From: Crocodylus rhombifer
Lineage: Eukaryota; Chordata; Crocodylia; Crocodylidae
Reading direction: 5' to 3'
Length of the DNA: 64,000 nucleotides
Assembly: GCA_038503035.1 (NCBI GenBank)
Contig: JAVSML010021663.1
Coordinates: 248,001 to 312,000, forward strand
Numbering within the stretch: the stretch's first letter is position 1; each line of letters opens with the position of its first letter. The position numbers and the translations under genes were made by a program. Of the stretch, positions 1 through 10,759 are shown one piece after another. Below the pieces are notes generated by a model. The model was not told the origin of the DNA and made no database searches. It saw only the letters and a list, made by a program, of their open reading frames with translations.

Positions 1-1440
1 AGAAAATGTGATTTCCCAGCTTTGTAAATTCAAGGGAAAGCAACCTGACTGGGCACGTTATTAGGAGAAAGGGATTTTGTGCTCCTCTGAGACACGAGGG
101 ATGATCAAACAGGATCTTAGCTCATCCGCTTTCCATCTCATGCCTGGGAGGTTTGGCAAGAGGCTTAACAGGCTCTGGAGGAGGATTTCATCATACTCCT
201 TGAATGTCTCATAATCGCCCTCTTGTTCACTGATACAATCCCATTCTAGAGGCCCGCATCGGGTGCTGTGTTGCTGTCAGATAGTTAGGTGGCCTGGGCG
301 CAGCCAGCCTTTTCTGAACCTCTCCAAGGGTTGGACTGGAGTCTTTTAGAAAGATATTATTTTATCTTGTTCAGTTTGTTTCCTCCTATAGGTTCCTGAG
401 ATTTCGTAGTACCACGGTGAAGAGATCTTTTATCTTCATTGTTCTCTAAGTAGGGATAATTTAAACTATACCATACCATCTCACTGATGCCTAACAGGTG
501 CTGATGGCATGAAGTATCTGAAAACTGTCATTGTGTCCCCTTGGGGAATTTCTGGGCCTAGGGGCAGTCCCTGGCAGGCACAGAAGTGGAACAGTCAGGG
601 CTATGTAGTAGTCATATTAGGAGCACTGCTTGGGGAAAGCAATGTCACTGAAGCATCCTGCTCCTTGGCTATTTATAAGTTTTGGAGCAGTCTACATAGG
701 GCCCTCAAGAAGCTGAGCAGAGGTTGTTCTCACAGTGATGTAGTATGATGTGCTCCCAACACAGAGGTGGTGGATGGGCAATGTACAGCCAGCTCCTGTG
801 CCAAAGTCAGGTCTTCCACTCAAGCAGCTTCAGCCCTGGGATCCCAGTCCTGACAAAGCAATAAAGGCTCAGTGCTGCCCATCTCTGGATACAGAGACCT
901 AAACAATGGAGGATAAAGGCAGATTCATGCCATCTGGGCGCTGGAATTCCAGGGACTTTAATGGCCTTGCCATAATTTAGGAAGCCAGGGCTACTCTAAA
1001 TTGTGGCATCCTCCCCAGGGCATGCCAAAAAGAATGACCAGAGTGCCTGCTTCCTTTAAACTTTGCCCTTCCCCTGCCACTATGCCTGTCCTAAACAATG
1101 CCAGTAAAGGAGAAGATGCCCATCAGGGCCACAATGACATTTGGAGGCTGAACCAGGGGACAGAAAACCTGCTTATATGAAGCATTGGCAATATTGACCC
1201 CAATAAGCATTTGAAAAGCTGTCATCAGATGTGAGCCAAAGATTCCTGTTGCCTAGAATGACCTTTGACTCAAGTTTTTAATCTATTATCTTTGGAGAAG
1301 AAACTTATCCAGTGCTGCTGGCCTGCAACATAGCAGGTGATGCATTTGCAGGCTCTACAATTACAGTTGTGTGGGGAAGTAGAGTTGTAAAAGATGCATT
1401 GGGATGACAGGGAGTACTAATAAAGCTAATGCAGGGACCA
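1..1440. other. Intergenic flank downstream of LIF
   Basis: I see no gene here. The longest open frame is a 79-codon plus-strand frame at 509-748 with no recognisable domain or splice context. The stretch lies beyond the probable LIF polyadenylation signal at 1458-1463. It looks like ordinary unique sequence of moderate GC content. Confidence 0.6.
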
Positions 1441-1457
1441 AAAACTATTTCAACATA

Positions 1458-1463
1458 TTTATT
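1458..1463 (-). terminator. LIF: Candidate LIF polyadenylation signal (AATAAA)
   Basis: The plus strand reads TTTATT, so the minus strand carries AATAAA. It is the first canonical signal downstream of the LIF stop codon that I found, and it sits beside an AT-rich block (about 1450-1545) with several ATTTA motifs, as is common at the 3' ends of cytokine mRNAs. Confidence 0.45.
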
Positions 1464-1483
1464 TTAAAAAAGGCAAAGTATAA

Positions 1484-1804
1484 AAAATAAATATTTTAAA
1501 TATACAATATATTATCATTATTAATAATATTATTAAAAGACATTTCAAACATGTACCTAGTAGCATAAGATTACCTGATGCTTTACAGACACCAAGACAC
1601 ACAAACTACCCTGTTGCCGTGAAGCAAATAAATAGTTAGTCCAGCTCATAAAAATTAGCACTCACATCGCCACACAGTACAGGGCCTCCTTATATTCCCT
1701 GGAGGTAAGTGAACAGAACTACGGTGGTTGCACAGATGGGGAAAGCTGCGTGGATTTGCTTTTCAAGTGCATGAGTACAACCAAAAATTTGCACCAATAA
1801 ATAA
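1484..1804 (-). promoter_or_regulatory. LIF: AU-rich element cluster in LIF 3' UTR
   Basis: On the minus strand there is a perfect TTATTTATT nonamer at 1796-1804, ATTTATTT at 1626-1633 and ATTTATTTT at about 1484-1493. The UUAUUUAUU nonamer is the canonical class II AU-rich element that recruits decay factors such as tristetraprolin to cytokine mRNAs. Clustering near the inferred 3' end supports a role in rapid LIF mRNA turnover; the role is inferred. Confidence 0.45.
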
Positions 1805-2129
1805 CAAGGGAAACTGAATTCACAGAATTCAAGCAATTTGCCAAGTTCAGCTTAGAACTCGGGTGCTCCTTGTTTCTTGGCTTGGGCTGCCTCTGGGGTC
1901 TGGGTATAAGTTTCACATGTCAGTATAAGAATACTTACAATGCATCCTCCAAAGTTCATTTGAATTGAGGTGGTAACATTTAAGCTATTTGTGACCAACC
2001 TGAAGCACCCAGACATGATTCTCAGAGGTAAGGCAGTTTGTTGACTTTCTCTGCAGTTGCTGCTGTGTTGATTTATATAAAAATCAGGTTCTGGGTGCCT
2101 CAAGTTGAGCACAGGAAAGCAGAAGTCAA

Positions 2130-2215
2130 AATCTCACTGCCTTGGTTTCCCCATCTGTAAATGCGGTAAATGACAATATTAATATTGCTTACTTTAAGGG
2201 AGAAGACAAAGATCA
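2130..2215 (+). repeat. MIR-like SINE fragment
   Basis: The segment has the core-to-3' signature of MIR/CORE SINEs: a CTTGGTTTCCCCATCTGTAA-like motif followed by AATG and AATAATATT-type sequence. It is short, diverged and lacks the tRNA-related head. Confidence 0.5.
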
Positions 2216-4261
2216 GTCCCATCACAGGCCCAGTCCCTTTGTAGCTACACAGGAATTTAACTGTGGTATGGTGGCAAAGTGGTTCGTTCAGACATTCACC
2301 TTTCTGACTCTTGATTTTAAGCTAGCGCACAAGGGGAATCAAGGCCAACATTCATACAGCACTAGGCACCAGATTCTGATCCCGTCTCCCCTGCTAGACA
2401 GTGGCATAAGAAGCTGAGCAGGAAGGGCATCAGAGCCAGGACCCATTAAATCCACATAGTGCAGTTATTACATTTCTTCCAGAATAGTCTAATAATCAAT
2501 TACTACAAAAAAGGAGCCCTTTAAAAGAGCATATTCATTACATTCACAGGGCTTGAGCCCTTTTTATCCCTGTGATGAGAAAAGCATTTTCCTAATACAG
2601 GGATGAGGTTGCAGTAGGTACTGCTACTGGAAAAGTCAGATTTCCTGAAAATAAAATTGATTTTGTAGCTGTGAGTTCAAGACAAAGTTCGACCACTGGA
2701 GCGATGACATTGGTTGTGCTTTCACACTTAGCAGGGAAGACCATGAGCAGATTGTCATCTTCTTCCCCAAAACATAAGTGAAGAACTGACATAATCCATG
2801 ATTCACTACCAAGGGGAATGTTCCTCTATAGCAACTGGATGCTTGGCACCTAAACTCTTACTCATTGGCCTTCAATTGTAGCATATTTCTCATCACTCCT
2901 ATTTAACATTCCGAGCAAAATGTACAATAAACAGTCACATTTCCAATGTCAGCAACTCAAAGATGTCAGTATAGAAAAGAAAGTGCTGTTCACTTGAGCC
3001 ATTCAGTCTCCTGACACACATGAGGAGATGGCAGGGAATGGTAAATACATGGGAGTTTACAATATTGCTCAGAGAGCATGACGGCTCTTGTGCTTGTCCC
3101 TTTCCCCACTTCTCTTTGCAACAGTCCATAAATAACAAATTCACCAAGTAGACCACTAATGTGACCTCCTGCATACATAGGATGTGATCATCTAATATTA
3201 CCTCCTGCCTACACAGGACAGGTGTGTTAGAAAGATACCCTCTCTACCTAAGTCTGTTACCATCACGTCCAACTCAGTAACTTGACCAGCTGGGCACCTC
3301 TGTCTAAAACAGGTCAATCTCACACTGTTGTTTTTAAGGCCCTATGTCTGGCTGTCTTATACCCGTAAGTGACATGTGGAGCCAGAGTCCTCGTGGAACA
3401 CAGAGGTTTCTCTAAGCAGGCCTGGTGCATTTACAATGCTTTGTTCCCTAACTAAGAATGAAGGCACCAAGTGTCGGTGGAGGCTGAAGGGGGACCAAGA
3501 ATGAGCAGTGACATCCAACCCCCACCTTCCACAGAGGACCTCAACAAATCTCATTTCCACATGTAAGTCAGGGGAAAGAAGGTCCTGGAAAAGGTAGAGG
3601 TGGATGAGACCTGTCTGTCCTCTTTCTTAGTGTAGCCCCATTTACCTAGTTAACCACTCCAACAAAAATTAATTACGATGGCATCTTCATTCTAAGGCTC
3701 TTGGGCACTAAGACATTTCATTAAAAAAACAGTTAGAAATGCAACACAATCATCATGGAAATAAATCATCCTCAGTAACATTCAAATATTAAAAAGGCAC
3801 TGGGAGGAAGGTAATAAATATAAGGCCAATAGGGATCACTGAATATAAATTGTCTTTCGATGAAGTCTCTGGGGGGTGCTTTGGGCAAGCACAGACAGTT
3901 GGATGGAAGTGGCAGACACATGGGAAGTTTCTGATTGTGAAGCTGTTGTGTGCAGATCTCATGGCAGACCTCTTAACAGGTATTTTAAGGCATCTTTCCT
4001 TAAGAATGTCGTTTTGAACAATCTAGCCAGGCTCCGCAAACTAACAGTGAGTGACATAAGAGAGATCATCACAAGCTCTGACATCTGTAGTTGGTTGCTG
4101 TGTTCCCCCTATTAACTGTCTGCCACCCATACCAATGCCATTTATGAGTCACTACCTGCAGAGCTCCCATCACGCTGGTTGCTCTTCTCCAATCCACTGA
4201 TTTGGCATGGAAGGCATGAGGAGTGCAACAGAGGATGCTAGCAGCCAGTCTGGTTGGCAGC

Positions 4262-4699
4262 TCATACATCATTAACGTGAGGTAGCAAGACCTGGGCTGC
4301 CTTGGCGATGACCTGCACATACTTTGCCAGCACCTGGCACCCCTGTTGCTTCTTTTTGAAGTGGTTCTTACCCTTGGTGCTCTCACCATAGATCACATCT
4401 ACCTGAGATACATTGTACCTAGTGCACAGCAGGCAACTCAGGTTGACCATCAGGCCCCGTGTGGTCTTGGTGGTGTTATTGAGCCGCTCCAGCAACTCAG
4501 TGACCTTGGGGTTGAGCTCCTCCTGGTCCCTGGTGATGTTGCCCAGGGAGGCATTCAGGAAAGCAAAGATCTTGTACAGGGCTACCACTATCTCCTTCTT
4601 CTCACTTGTCTGGTTCACGTGGAAGGCAGGGAAGAAGATAGTATCAGGGTTGCAAAGTTTATCAGTGTGGTTCCTGAATGTATCACCTTGCCATTTCAC
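4262..4699 (-). CDS. LIF: LIF exon 3 (coding part)
   Basis: This exon encodes residues 67-211, covering helices B to D, and ends in TGA (4262-4264). The acceptor is CCCAG followed by GTG (Val67) in phase 0. It contains the LCNP cysteine (C82), the CLLC pair (C155, C158), the HFKKK site III segment and the GCQVL cysteine (C187). The C-terminal tail is a few residues longer than in mammals and ends NDV. Confidence 0.95.
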   Translation of the reverse strand: MKWQGDTFRNHTDKLCNPDTIFFPAFHVNQTSEKKEIVVALYKIFAFLNASLGNITRDQEELNPKVTELLERLNNTTKTTRGLMVNLSCLLCTRYNVSQVDVIYGESTKGKNHFKKKQQGCQVLAKYVQVIAKAAQVLLPHVNDV

Positions 4700-7600
4700 C
4701 TGGGAAAAGGGGGAAAGGAAACAATTACTGGGGATCTAAGACACATCACCTTCCTTCACTCACACACCCCCCCTTACACACACACACACACACCTTTCTC
4801 ACTTAATAATATACATTTTTGCCAAACATTTTTATCACCTCCTCATATTTGTTGATTTTTGTTAAAAATACAGCTCCTGGAATCATATGAAAATCTTAGC
4901 TTTTGTTAAGAAAGGATGTTTCTAGCCTTCTTCCTTGTGGAAAAAGGCTTGACCTTGAAGGTGCCCTAAAAGCTAAAAAACCTTAGTAGAAAGAACCTAA
5001 ACTAATTCAGTATCATGATTATTAAACCAAGCTCATTTTTTTCCTCCTTGCAGTGGCTTTAGTAGTACTAGTCTGGGACCCTCGGGGTGCATCTCCATGT
5101 GAAATTTATGCAAAGCAATAAACTCCGGAGCAGCTTAAGCTGGAGTAAACTGCTCCTGGGCACAGTATATGCACACCTGCAACAGTAACAATTTGAGCCA
5201 GGGCAGAGCAGCCCCTGGCTGGCTGGCCTGACTGGGCACAATTTATATTCCTGGCCTGACTGGGCACAATTTATATTCCTGGTCAGACTACACATGCATT
5301 TCAGTGCAGTAGATTATTCTGCCATAACATAGTACTATCTCTGACAGTACAATTTTATGGCTGAGCTAGTTTACTGTGCCCTAATACTGGTGCACATGTG
5401 ATGGTGACACTTTACTGCAGAACTAATTAGTCTACTCAGCAGTAAAGGGCACATATGGATGCATACTCACTGTCATACCTGAAGACCTGGTGCTGTACTG
5501 CATTTATCCTTATCAGCTACTGTGATAGCAGTGCTATTATCCATACTAGAAGAGATGGGGTACTGATAGTCTAAAGCCTAGATACCTAGGGTTTTAGTTG
5601 CTTAAGTCAATCTGATCTCAGTAGCTTTTGGGAGATTGCTTTCGGGGGAGATAAACACCTACCTACCTTTGAAGATCTGAGCCTAAATGACTTCCCTAAT
5701 GTCACAAAGGGCACGTCTACATGTGCATTAATGCACCATAATTACAGTGCATTAAGTTTAGTGCTTGTAATAACAGGTACTAACTTAATGCGCCATAATT
5801 GGCACTACTGGGCAGTAGCACCGGCACATGTTTTTTTACATGACACTAATCCACAGTAGACTAATTTTACTGCACATTAGCATGACTTTCACTGTGATGT
5901 GCTAATGTGCAGTAGAATTAGCCTACTGCGCATTAGCGTCTTGTGTAGACATGCCCAAAGGAAACCTCTAGTGAAGCAGGGAGTGGATCCAGGTCTTCTA
6001 AGCCCAATGATGGCACCCTAAGTCACTGGATCATTCTCCCCAACCCATTCCTTGCCTACACCAGGGGAAGACCTACCAATGTGCCTTAATTCTGCTTTGC
6101 AGCTCTTTTTGCTCATGGAGAGCAGTTCTGCTGAAAATTGGTGGGGGAAAGACATGTAAGCAGCAAAGCCAGGTGAAGACTCACTAAAACCTTTTTCCAA
6201 TGAAAAGCTGGTAGGTAAACACAGCACTACCCTCCTGCAAGGCCCAGGTGCTTTCCTTCCCAGCAGGCCAGCACAATGGCTGCCAATCCTGATCCGGGGT
6301 GCTAGGTTTGAGATGGACGAACCCAGGGCATGGTTCTACTCCCATCGGGGCATTGGCCACATCCAAGGCTGCTCTATCTCTGAGATGCAGAATTGACTGT
6401 ACTCTGCAGTTACACACTGCAAGGGCAAGCAAGCATCTGCCAGTGTCAGTTAAACATTCCCATTGTGGTTCTAGCAAACAGTCTATGTAATGTGAAGTGA
6501 AGTGTAATGTGCTGTGGAACATACAGCTGATAGGGGCAAGTAGGATGGATGAGCAGGTAAGCAACTCATACAGGTTTTAATCAGGAACCAAAGTTGCAAA
6601 GGACCTTTGGGAACTTACATAGATGTTAAAGAGCTCCTGGGCTGTCCCGTTGAGCAGTATCACTTGCTTCCGGATCTGCTCAAAGACCCTGTTGCTGCAT
6701 GTGTATTTCTTCTCACACAGGGGGCTGGGGGAGTCCACTGGCAGTGCTTTGCCAGCCACCAGTCTGAAGTGCATAACCAACAGCAAGGAGGCAACACCTG
6801 CATGCAAAAGATAGAGGGAGGAGTGAGAGATGATGCCAAGAGGAATGGGTTCTCAGAGCCACTGGCTTTGGAGCTCACATCCCCCTGAGTCAGAAGAGAG
6901 CTTGGAGATCTCTGGCTGGAAAGCTCTCAGCAGCATTCAGCCTGACATTGCTAGCTCCTATGTCGCATGGCAATGCTGGGGTAGAGCAAAAAGGGAAAGA
7001 ACCCACCAGAAGACGGTCTGGTTAGGAACATATGCTACTCCTTGGTAGAGCAGGAGCGTACCTTGCCTCCCTTGTGCTGTCTTGCACATGCCAAGCTCTC
7101 GTTTGTACTCCTGAGCCCACAGTTTCAGTGTTCCCAGAAACAGGAGCTGGACTTTGCCCGTAGCCTGTGTTTACAGGACCAAATTCTCTTCTTACTTCTC
7201 GCAGGATCACAAGGAAGAAATTGCCCCTGCTTCCCAATTTCTGTCATCCACCTCTTCCATTCAAACCTCCTCACCTGCCCTGGCTCAGCCCTGACCTGCG
7301 CTGTCACAGGAATTCCCCTGTTCATTATTCCTTCCTGTGCAACACTGAGCCAACCGGTTTTGTTCCCAGATTTCACAACCACTCCAAATGCCCTGTCAGG
7401 TATGATCAAACAAGCAGAGTAATTTCCTGACCGTTATCCTATGGTGCCCAGGCTCATGTTGTTGGAATTAATCAAGGACTAGGGTTTTGATAGTGGGTGA
7501 CTTAGGTGTCAAGAGCACTCAGCAGGCAGGGTCCCCATTCTGGTTTTTCCACTGGCATGTTGGCTGACCACAGACAAGTCAGATCACTTCCCTTTGTCTC

Positions 7601-10600
7601 AGTTTCCCTGTCTATCAAATAGGTACAATATGCTGACTTTCTCTGAACAATGTTTTGAGAGTGCCTGATGAAAAGCACCAGGGGAGAGTATTAGTATCAC
7701 AGCCACAGTCCCTGTAAATCAGTGACTGCTTTTGCTGTTTGAAAGTGTTGTAAAACAAAACACAAAACTGCAGCAGAATATGGTACTGCACCTGGGGGTG
7801 GGGGGTAAGTCCGAACGACACCTCCAGCCTCCACAATTCTGGACAATTGTCAAGGAATCACAGGAAAAGCTGCTCTCTTCTACCACTGAACACAGGGCTT
7901 GATTAGAATAAGGAGGTTGATATTATCCCCAGAGCTCCTCCTGTAAAGCCTATAGGCAGGCTGCAATCAGCTATATGCTGCTGTCTTGTCCCTACCTGGC
8001 TACTGTTTCACATGCTCCTCCTATGACACAGTCCCACAAGCCCCACAAGATCCAAGGATCTTGCCTCCCTGTCCCAGGTAGTAGCCTAGCTAAAGGGGGC
8101 AGGTGAATCTAATGCAGCCAACAAAGCATCACTCCCAACTGCTTTCTGAGGAGTGTTTGTGATGCAGTGCTTTGGGCATTGGACTGTAAGCCAGAACACA
8201 GGGGAGGGTGACTTCAGTGGGGTTACACCCCAGGTTATACTCCTGGTTTCTACTTTGACTAAAAGCTGCTTGGGACAGGGACCAAATAGCACATGGAGCC
8301 TGATCTCAGCTGAGGCCTCTTGACACCACTCCAATACAAAGAGTTAATAAGAAGAAGAACTGAACCTAGCATTAGAGGACACTAACTAAGGTTCTGAATT
8401 AACCATTGCATCTGTGCTGAGCCTAAAACTGTCTCTCCGTTCTGCTCACCTGCTATACAGCACCAGCTGCCTAGGGGGGCAAAACTAAATTCAGCAGTCG
8501 GTCACAAGGATGCACCCACATCGCTGAGGCTCAGTTCCCAGATGATCAAGATGCCATTGAGAGGGCTTTGCATAACAGTGTTGCCAACCTAGAGATTTCT
8601 GTGCTATTCCTTAGGGACTTCAGGGGGATCTTTGTGATGAAATGTCCATATGAAGGCTCCTCTATCAGTTTATTGTGGGGAATACTTGGTAAATTGTCTA
8701 GTGACATTTTTTCTGACTTGCAAAGGGCTCCTTAGTGACATCTCATGATTTTGTGGTGAATTTGTATGTTCAGGAGCTGCTAGCACTACAGGAGTTAGAT
8801 CAAACAGATTTAGGAGCAATCAGCTGTATTTCTCTCCCTACTCTCTCTCTTTCTGCTCTTGGATGCTGTTCCTTATTAACTGCTGACCCAGAGGTTAATA
8901 CAGGAATATTAACCTCTATTGGCAAAAGCACTGAAATAGCAATAGCAATAGCAATCGCTGGCACTAATGAAGTGCTTTTCACCACAGGAATGCAGAACAT
9001 TTTACAAAGGTGGATAAAGCCTTACTATCCCCATTTTACAGATGGGAAAACTGAACCACACAGTGGGCCAACTGAGGTCACACAGCAAAGTCAGTAGTAG
9101 AGGTGAGAAAACTTTAGGTAGGAGATCTCAAATGTACATAAAAGCACCTAGCTAGGCAGAACCCAGGTTCTGACTCCCCCTGCCCTTCCTCCAACCTGGT
9201 CAACTGTTCCAAATTACACAGCATGGGAGAAAATTCAGTTCTATATAGAAGGTCATTCAGTTCTATAAGCCACAGAAGATTTTAACGGTCTGATCCTGAA
9301 GCCATAGAGCCCCTTCCTGTAGAAGAAGCTCATATTTTTGCTGGATCAGGACCCTAGGCAAACAGCCCCACCAGCCAGGTGCCAATACAGTTGCTGAAAA
9401 ACTACATTGGAATCTGACAGACTCTGAAGTTGTCCACACTTGTAAGAAACTATGAATTGCTGCAGGTCACAGGTAATACAATAATTACTTTATTTACCCT
9501 GACTGCAGCAGCATCCGTGCCCAGATTTGTATACCGCAATTGAAAGGACTTACCTTGTATGTTGCAATCATCAAAATAGCAATGCTCATATTTCTTTTCA
9601 GTGAAAAGGTATTTTCAGTGGAAGCAAGGAGGAACTTGGATAGCAAAAGACAGAGCCTGAATGCCCAAACTTTTCCCTAACACTACTAACCTAATGTCAA
9701 TGAAGTAACAGTAGGATGGAGCTTGAATTAATGTGGGCAAGTATTATGCAAATTTTCTGTATGCATTTTTCATCTCTGGGCCTCCTAGAGAGGCCAGAAA
9801 CAATGTAAATTCCCAGGCTACTGGAGGTTTGCAACGAACTACTACTACTACTGTGTGATCCAATTTAGGTTTTCTTGGCTAAAATATTCCTAATCCCTTG
9901 TTCTTATACAGCATTTAGGTTGAGGGGTAATTTGAAAAGCAAGTCAGTTTTGTTATACCCATTTTACAGATTGATAGACTGGGATACAGAAAGGGAAAGT
10001 AACTTAATCCAAGTCACCTGCTAGGCCAGTGGCAGGGCCAAGAATAAAAAAACCATGTTCTCCTCAATTCTGGTCCAACATGTTTGGTATTCACTGGGCC
10101 ATACTATCTCTGATAAACCACTGCTTTGCTCAAAACCAGCTGCTTTTCACCCAATGCCATAGATTTGTACTGTGCAATATATGTTCTACAATCCACAGAA
10201 ATATTAATTTGTACCTGAGTCAAGCAACAACCTTCTGGCATCAGTTATTCAAGTTTTGATATGATCAAACCTAAACATATTTTGCAACTGGCATATTCTT
10301 CATCTTACATTTTTTCCCTAAATCTAATTAAATAAGAGTTATCAGGGGTTTTTGCAGCAATGAGAGACAGAGGCACAAAGGAATTCAAAAACTCTCTGGA
10401 AATACTTAGAGATATATAAATTACCAGATGTTGGCTGAAATATGCCAAACAGGCATTCTTGCATTTTGCTGCCAATTGTCAGAGATGCTAATACTAGGAA
10501 GAAAGTTTTATTGAGGGTTTCTCTTTACAACTGCAGAGCCTCAGACAACATGTGTGATTGTTTCAACATTATACAAAGTTACAAAGCAAAAAAAGAAGCG

Positions 10601-10649
10601 ATCAAATAAATTTGACAAAGAAGTGTTTACCTGTTGGAATGAACTTCAT
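4262..10649 (-). CDS. LIF: Leukemia inhibitory factor (LIF), three exons
   Basis: LIF is a secreted four-helix-bundle cytokine of the IL-6 family that signals through LIFR and gp130 to JAK-STAT3. The CDS joins 10649-10631, 6797-6619 and 4699-4262 (19, 179 and 438 nt), giving 211 aa against 202 in human. Intron phases are 1 and 0, with donors GTAAAC and GTAAGT and acceptors TGCAG and CCCAG. Residues 1 to about 22 form a signal peptide. Six cysteines, at 34, 40, 82, 155, 158 and 187, match the mammalian pattern. The site III LIFR-binding FxxK motif is present (F180 and K183). GNITRD in helix B and DVIYG before site III are typical of LIF. There are nine N-glycosylation sequons (N56, 76, 95, 115, 120, 140, 141, 152, 162), so the protein should be heavily glycosylated. 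OSM lies about 29 kb away in the same orientation. Confidence 0.95.
4760..4795 (+). repeat. (CA)n microsatellite in LIF intron 2
   Basis: A short run of C-rich and CA dinucleotide sequence lies about 60 bp inside LIF intron 2, next to the exon 3 acceptor. It is a simple repeat with no coding content. Confidence 0.7.
5085..5460 (-). mobile_element. Chompy-like MITE in LIF intron 2
   Basis: Reverse-oriented member of the palindromic MITE family seen at 13205, 33241 and 37228. It shares the CAGCAGTTTAAGCTGGAG-type arm, the 'TGCTCCTGGGCACAGTAT' module and the AATTAGTCTACTCAGCAGTAAAG end. It carries a perfect tandem duplication of a 28-bp unit at 5223-5250 and 5251-5278. Assignment to Chompy is by recalled style, not by alignment. 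Confidence 0.6.
5710..5955. mobile_element. Short palindromic MITE with terminal inverted repeats
   Basis: The left end GGCACGTCTACATGTGCATT and the right end, whose reverse complement is GGCATGTCTACACAAG, form terminal inverted repeats. CAAAG occurs directly on both sides (5705-5709 and 5956-5960), a possible target-site duplication. Internal TAATGYRC and GTGCATTA motifs repeat in both orientations. There is no coding sequence. It lies in LIF intron 2. Confidence 0.65.
6619..6797 (-). CDS. LIF: LIF exon 2
   Basis: The exon is 179 nt, the same length I recall for human LIF exon 2. Its acceptor is TTTGCATGCAG and its donor TAT|GTAAGT. It encodes most of the signal peptide, the PLCEKKYTC segment with C34 and C40, and helix A through LFNIY66. 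The start is phase 1 and the end phase 0. Confidence 0.95.
7500..7680 (+). repeat. MIR-like SINE in LIF intron 1
   Basis: The order of motifs, ACAAGTCAGATCACTTCCCT then CTCAGTTTCCCTGTCTATCA then a 3' tail with AAAGCACC, follows the MIR/CORE SINE consensus. The copy is diverged. Confidence 0.55.
8925..9110 (+). repeat. Ancient interspersed repeat fragment (MIR/L3-like)
   Basis: The segment has the CCCCATTTTACAGATGGG motif followed by AACTGA..CACA and GGTCACACAGCAAAGTCAGT, a signature of old amniote CORE-SINE or L3-type repeats. A short AGCAAT hexamer run lies just before it (about 8937-8956). Confidence 0.45.
9950..10060 (+). repeat. Ancient interspersed repeat fragment (MIR/L3-like)
   Basis: It has the same CCATTTTACAGA..GAT.GACTG motif and downstream AAGTCACCTGCTAGGCCAGT as the copy at 8925. 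It lies in LIF intron 1. Confidence 0.4.
10631..10649 (-). CDS. LIF: LIF exon 1 (coding part, 6 codons plus 1 nt)
   Basis: This mini-exon reads ATG AAG TTC ATT CCA ACA G and is followed by the donor GTAAAC. It encodes MKFIPT plus the first base of Gly7. The human exon has the same design: ATG AAG, six codons, and one base before the donor. The phase 1 end fits exon 2 exactly, and a TATA box lies about 90 bp upstream. These three agreements decided this start over other ATGs in the intron. Confidence 0.88.
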
Positions 10650-10738
10650 TGTGAGCTGGATCCCAGGAGCAACTTAATAAGAGTTTTGTGTTGACAGGAG
10701 TTTTCAGAAATTCATGTTCATATGGGGAATTTCACTGG

Positions 10739-10746
10739 TTTATATA
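10739..10746 (-). promoter_or_regulatory. LIF: LIF core promoter TATA box
   Basis: The minus strand reads TATATAAA inside GGTATATAAACC. A start site about 30 bp downstream (near 10710) would give a 5' UTR of about 60 nt, similar to mammalian LIF. Further upstream, at about 10809-10818, is an ETS-type CAGGAAGTGG. Function is inferred from position. Confidence 0.65.
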
Positions 10747-10759
10747 CCGGTTCACTATG

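Larger units (their letters stand above)
1441..4261 (-). other. LIF: Probable LIF 3' UTR
   Basis: This is the stretch between the LIF stop codon (TGA at 4262-4264) and the first minus-strand AATAAA downstream of it (1458-1463), about 2.8 kb. Mammalian LIF mRNAs also carry a 3' UTR of several kilobases with AU-rich instability elements. Minus-strand ATTTA cores occur near 1484-1493, 1626-1633, 1796-1804, 3759-3766 and 3811-3820. An MIR-like fragment lies inside at about 2130-2215. The end point is inferred from the signal only; there is no transcript evidence. Confidence 0.5.

Noticed and set aside
4346..4855. 169-codon plus-strand open frame over LIF exon 3
   Set aside because: It is the antisense shadow of LIF exon 3, has no domain, and runs into a CA microsatellite.
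7055..7089. Alternative LIF exon 1 (ATG with a phase 1 GTACGC donor)
   Set aside because: The phase fits, but the peptide is not like a LIF start, there is no TATA box, and 10631-10649 matches the mammalian exon far better.
9550..9595. Alternative LIF first exon with ATGAGCATTGC and a strong GTAAGT donor
   Set aside because: The donor is good, but the frame ends in phase 0 and would not fit exon 2, which needs phase 1.
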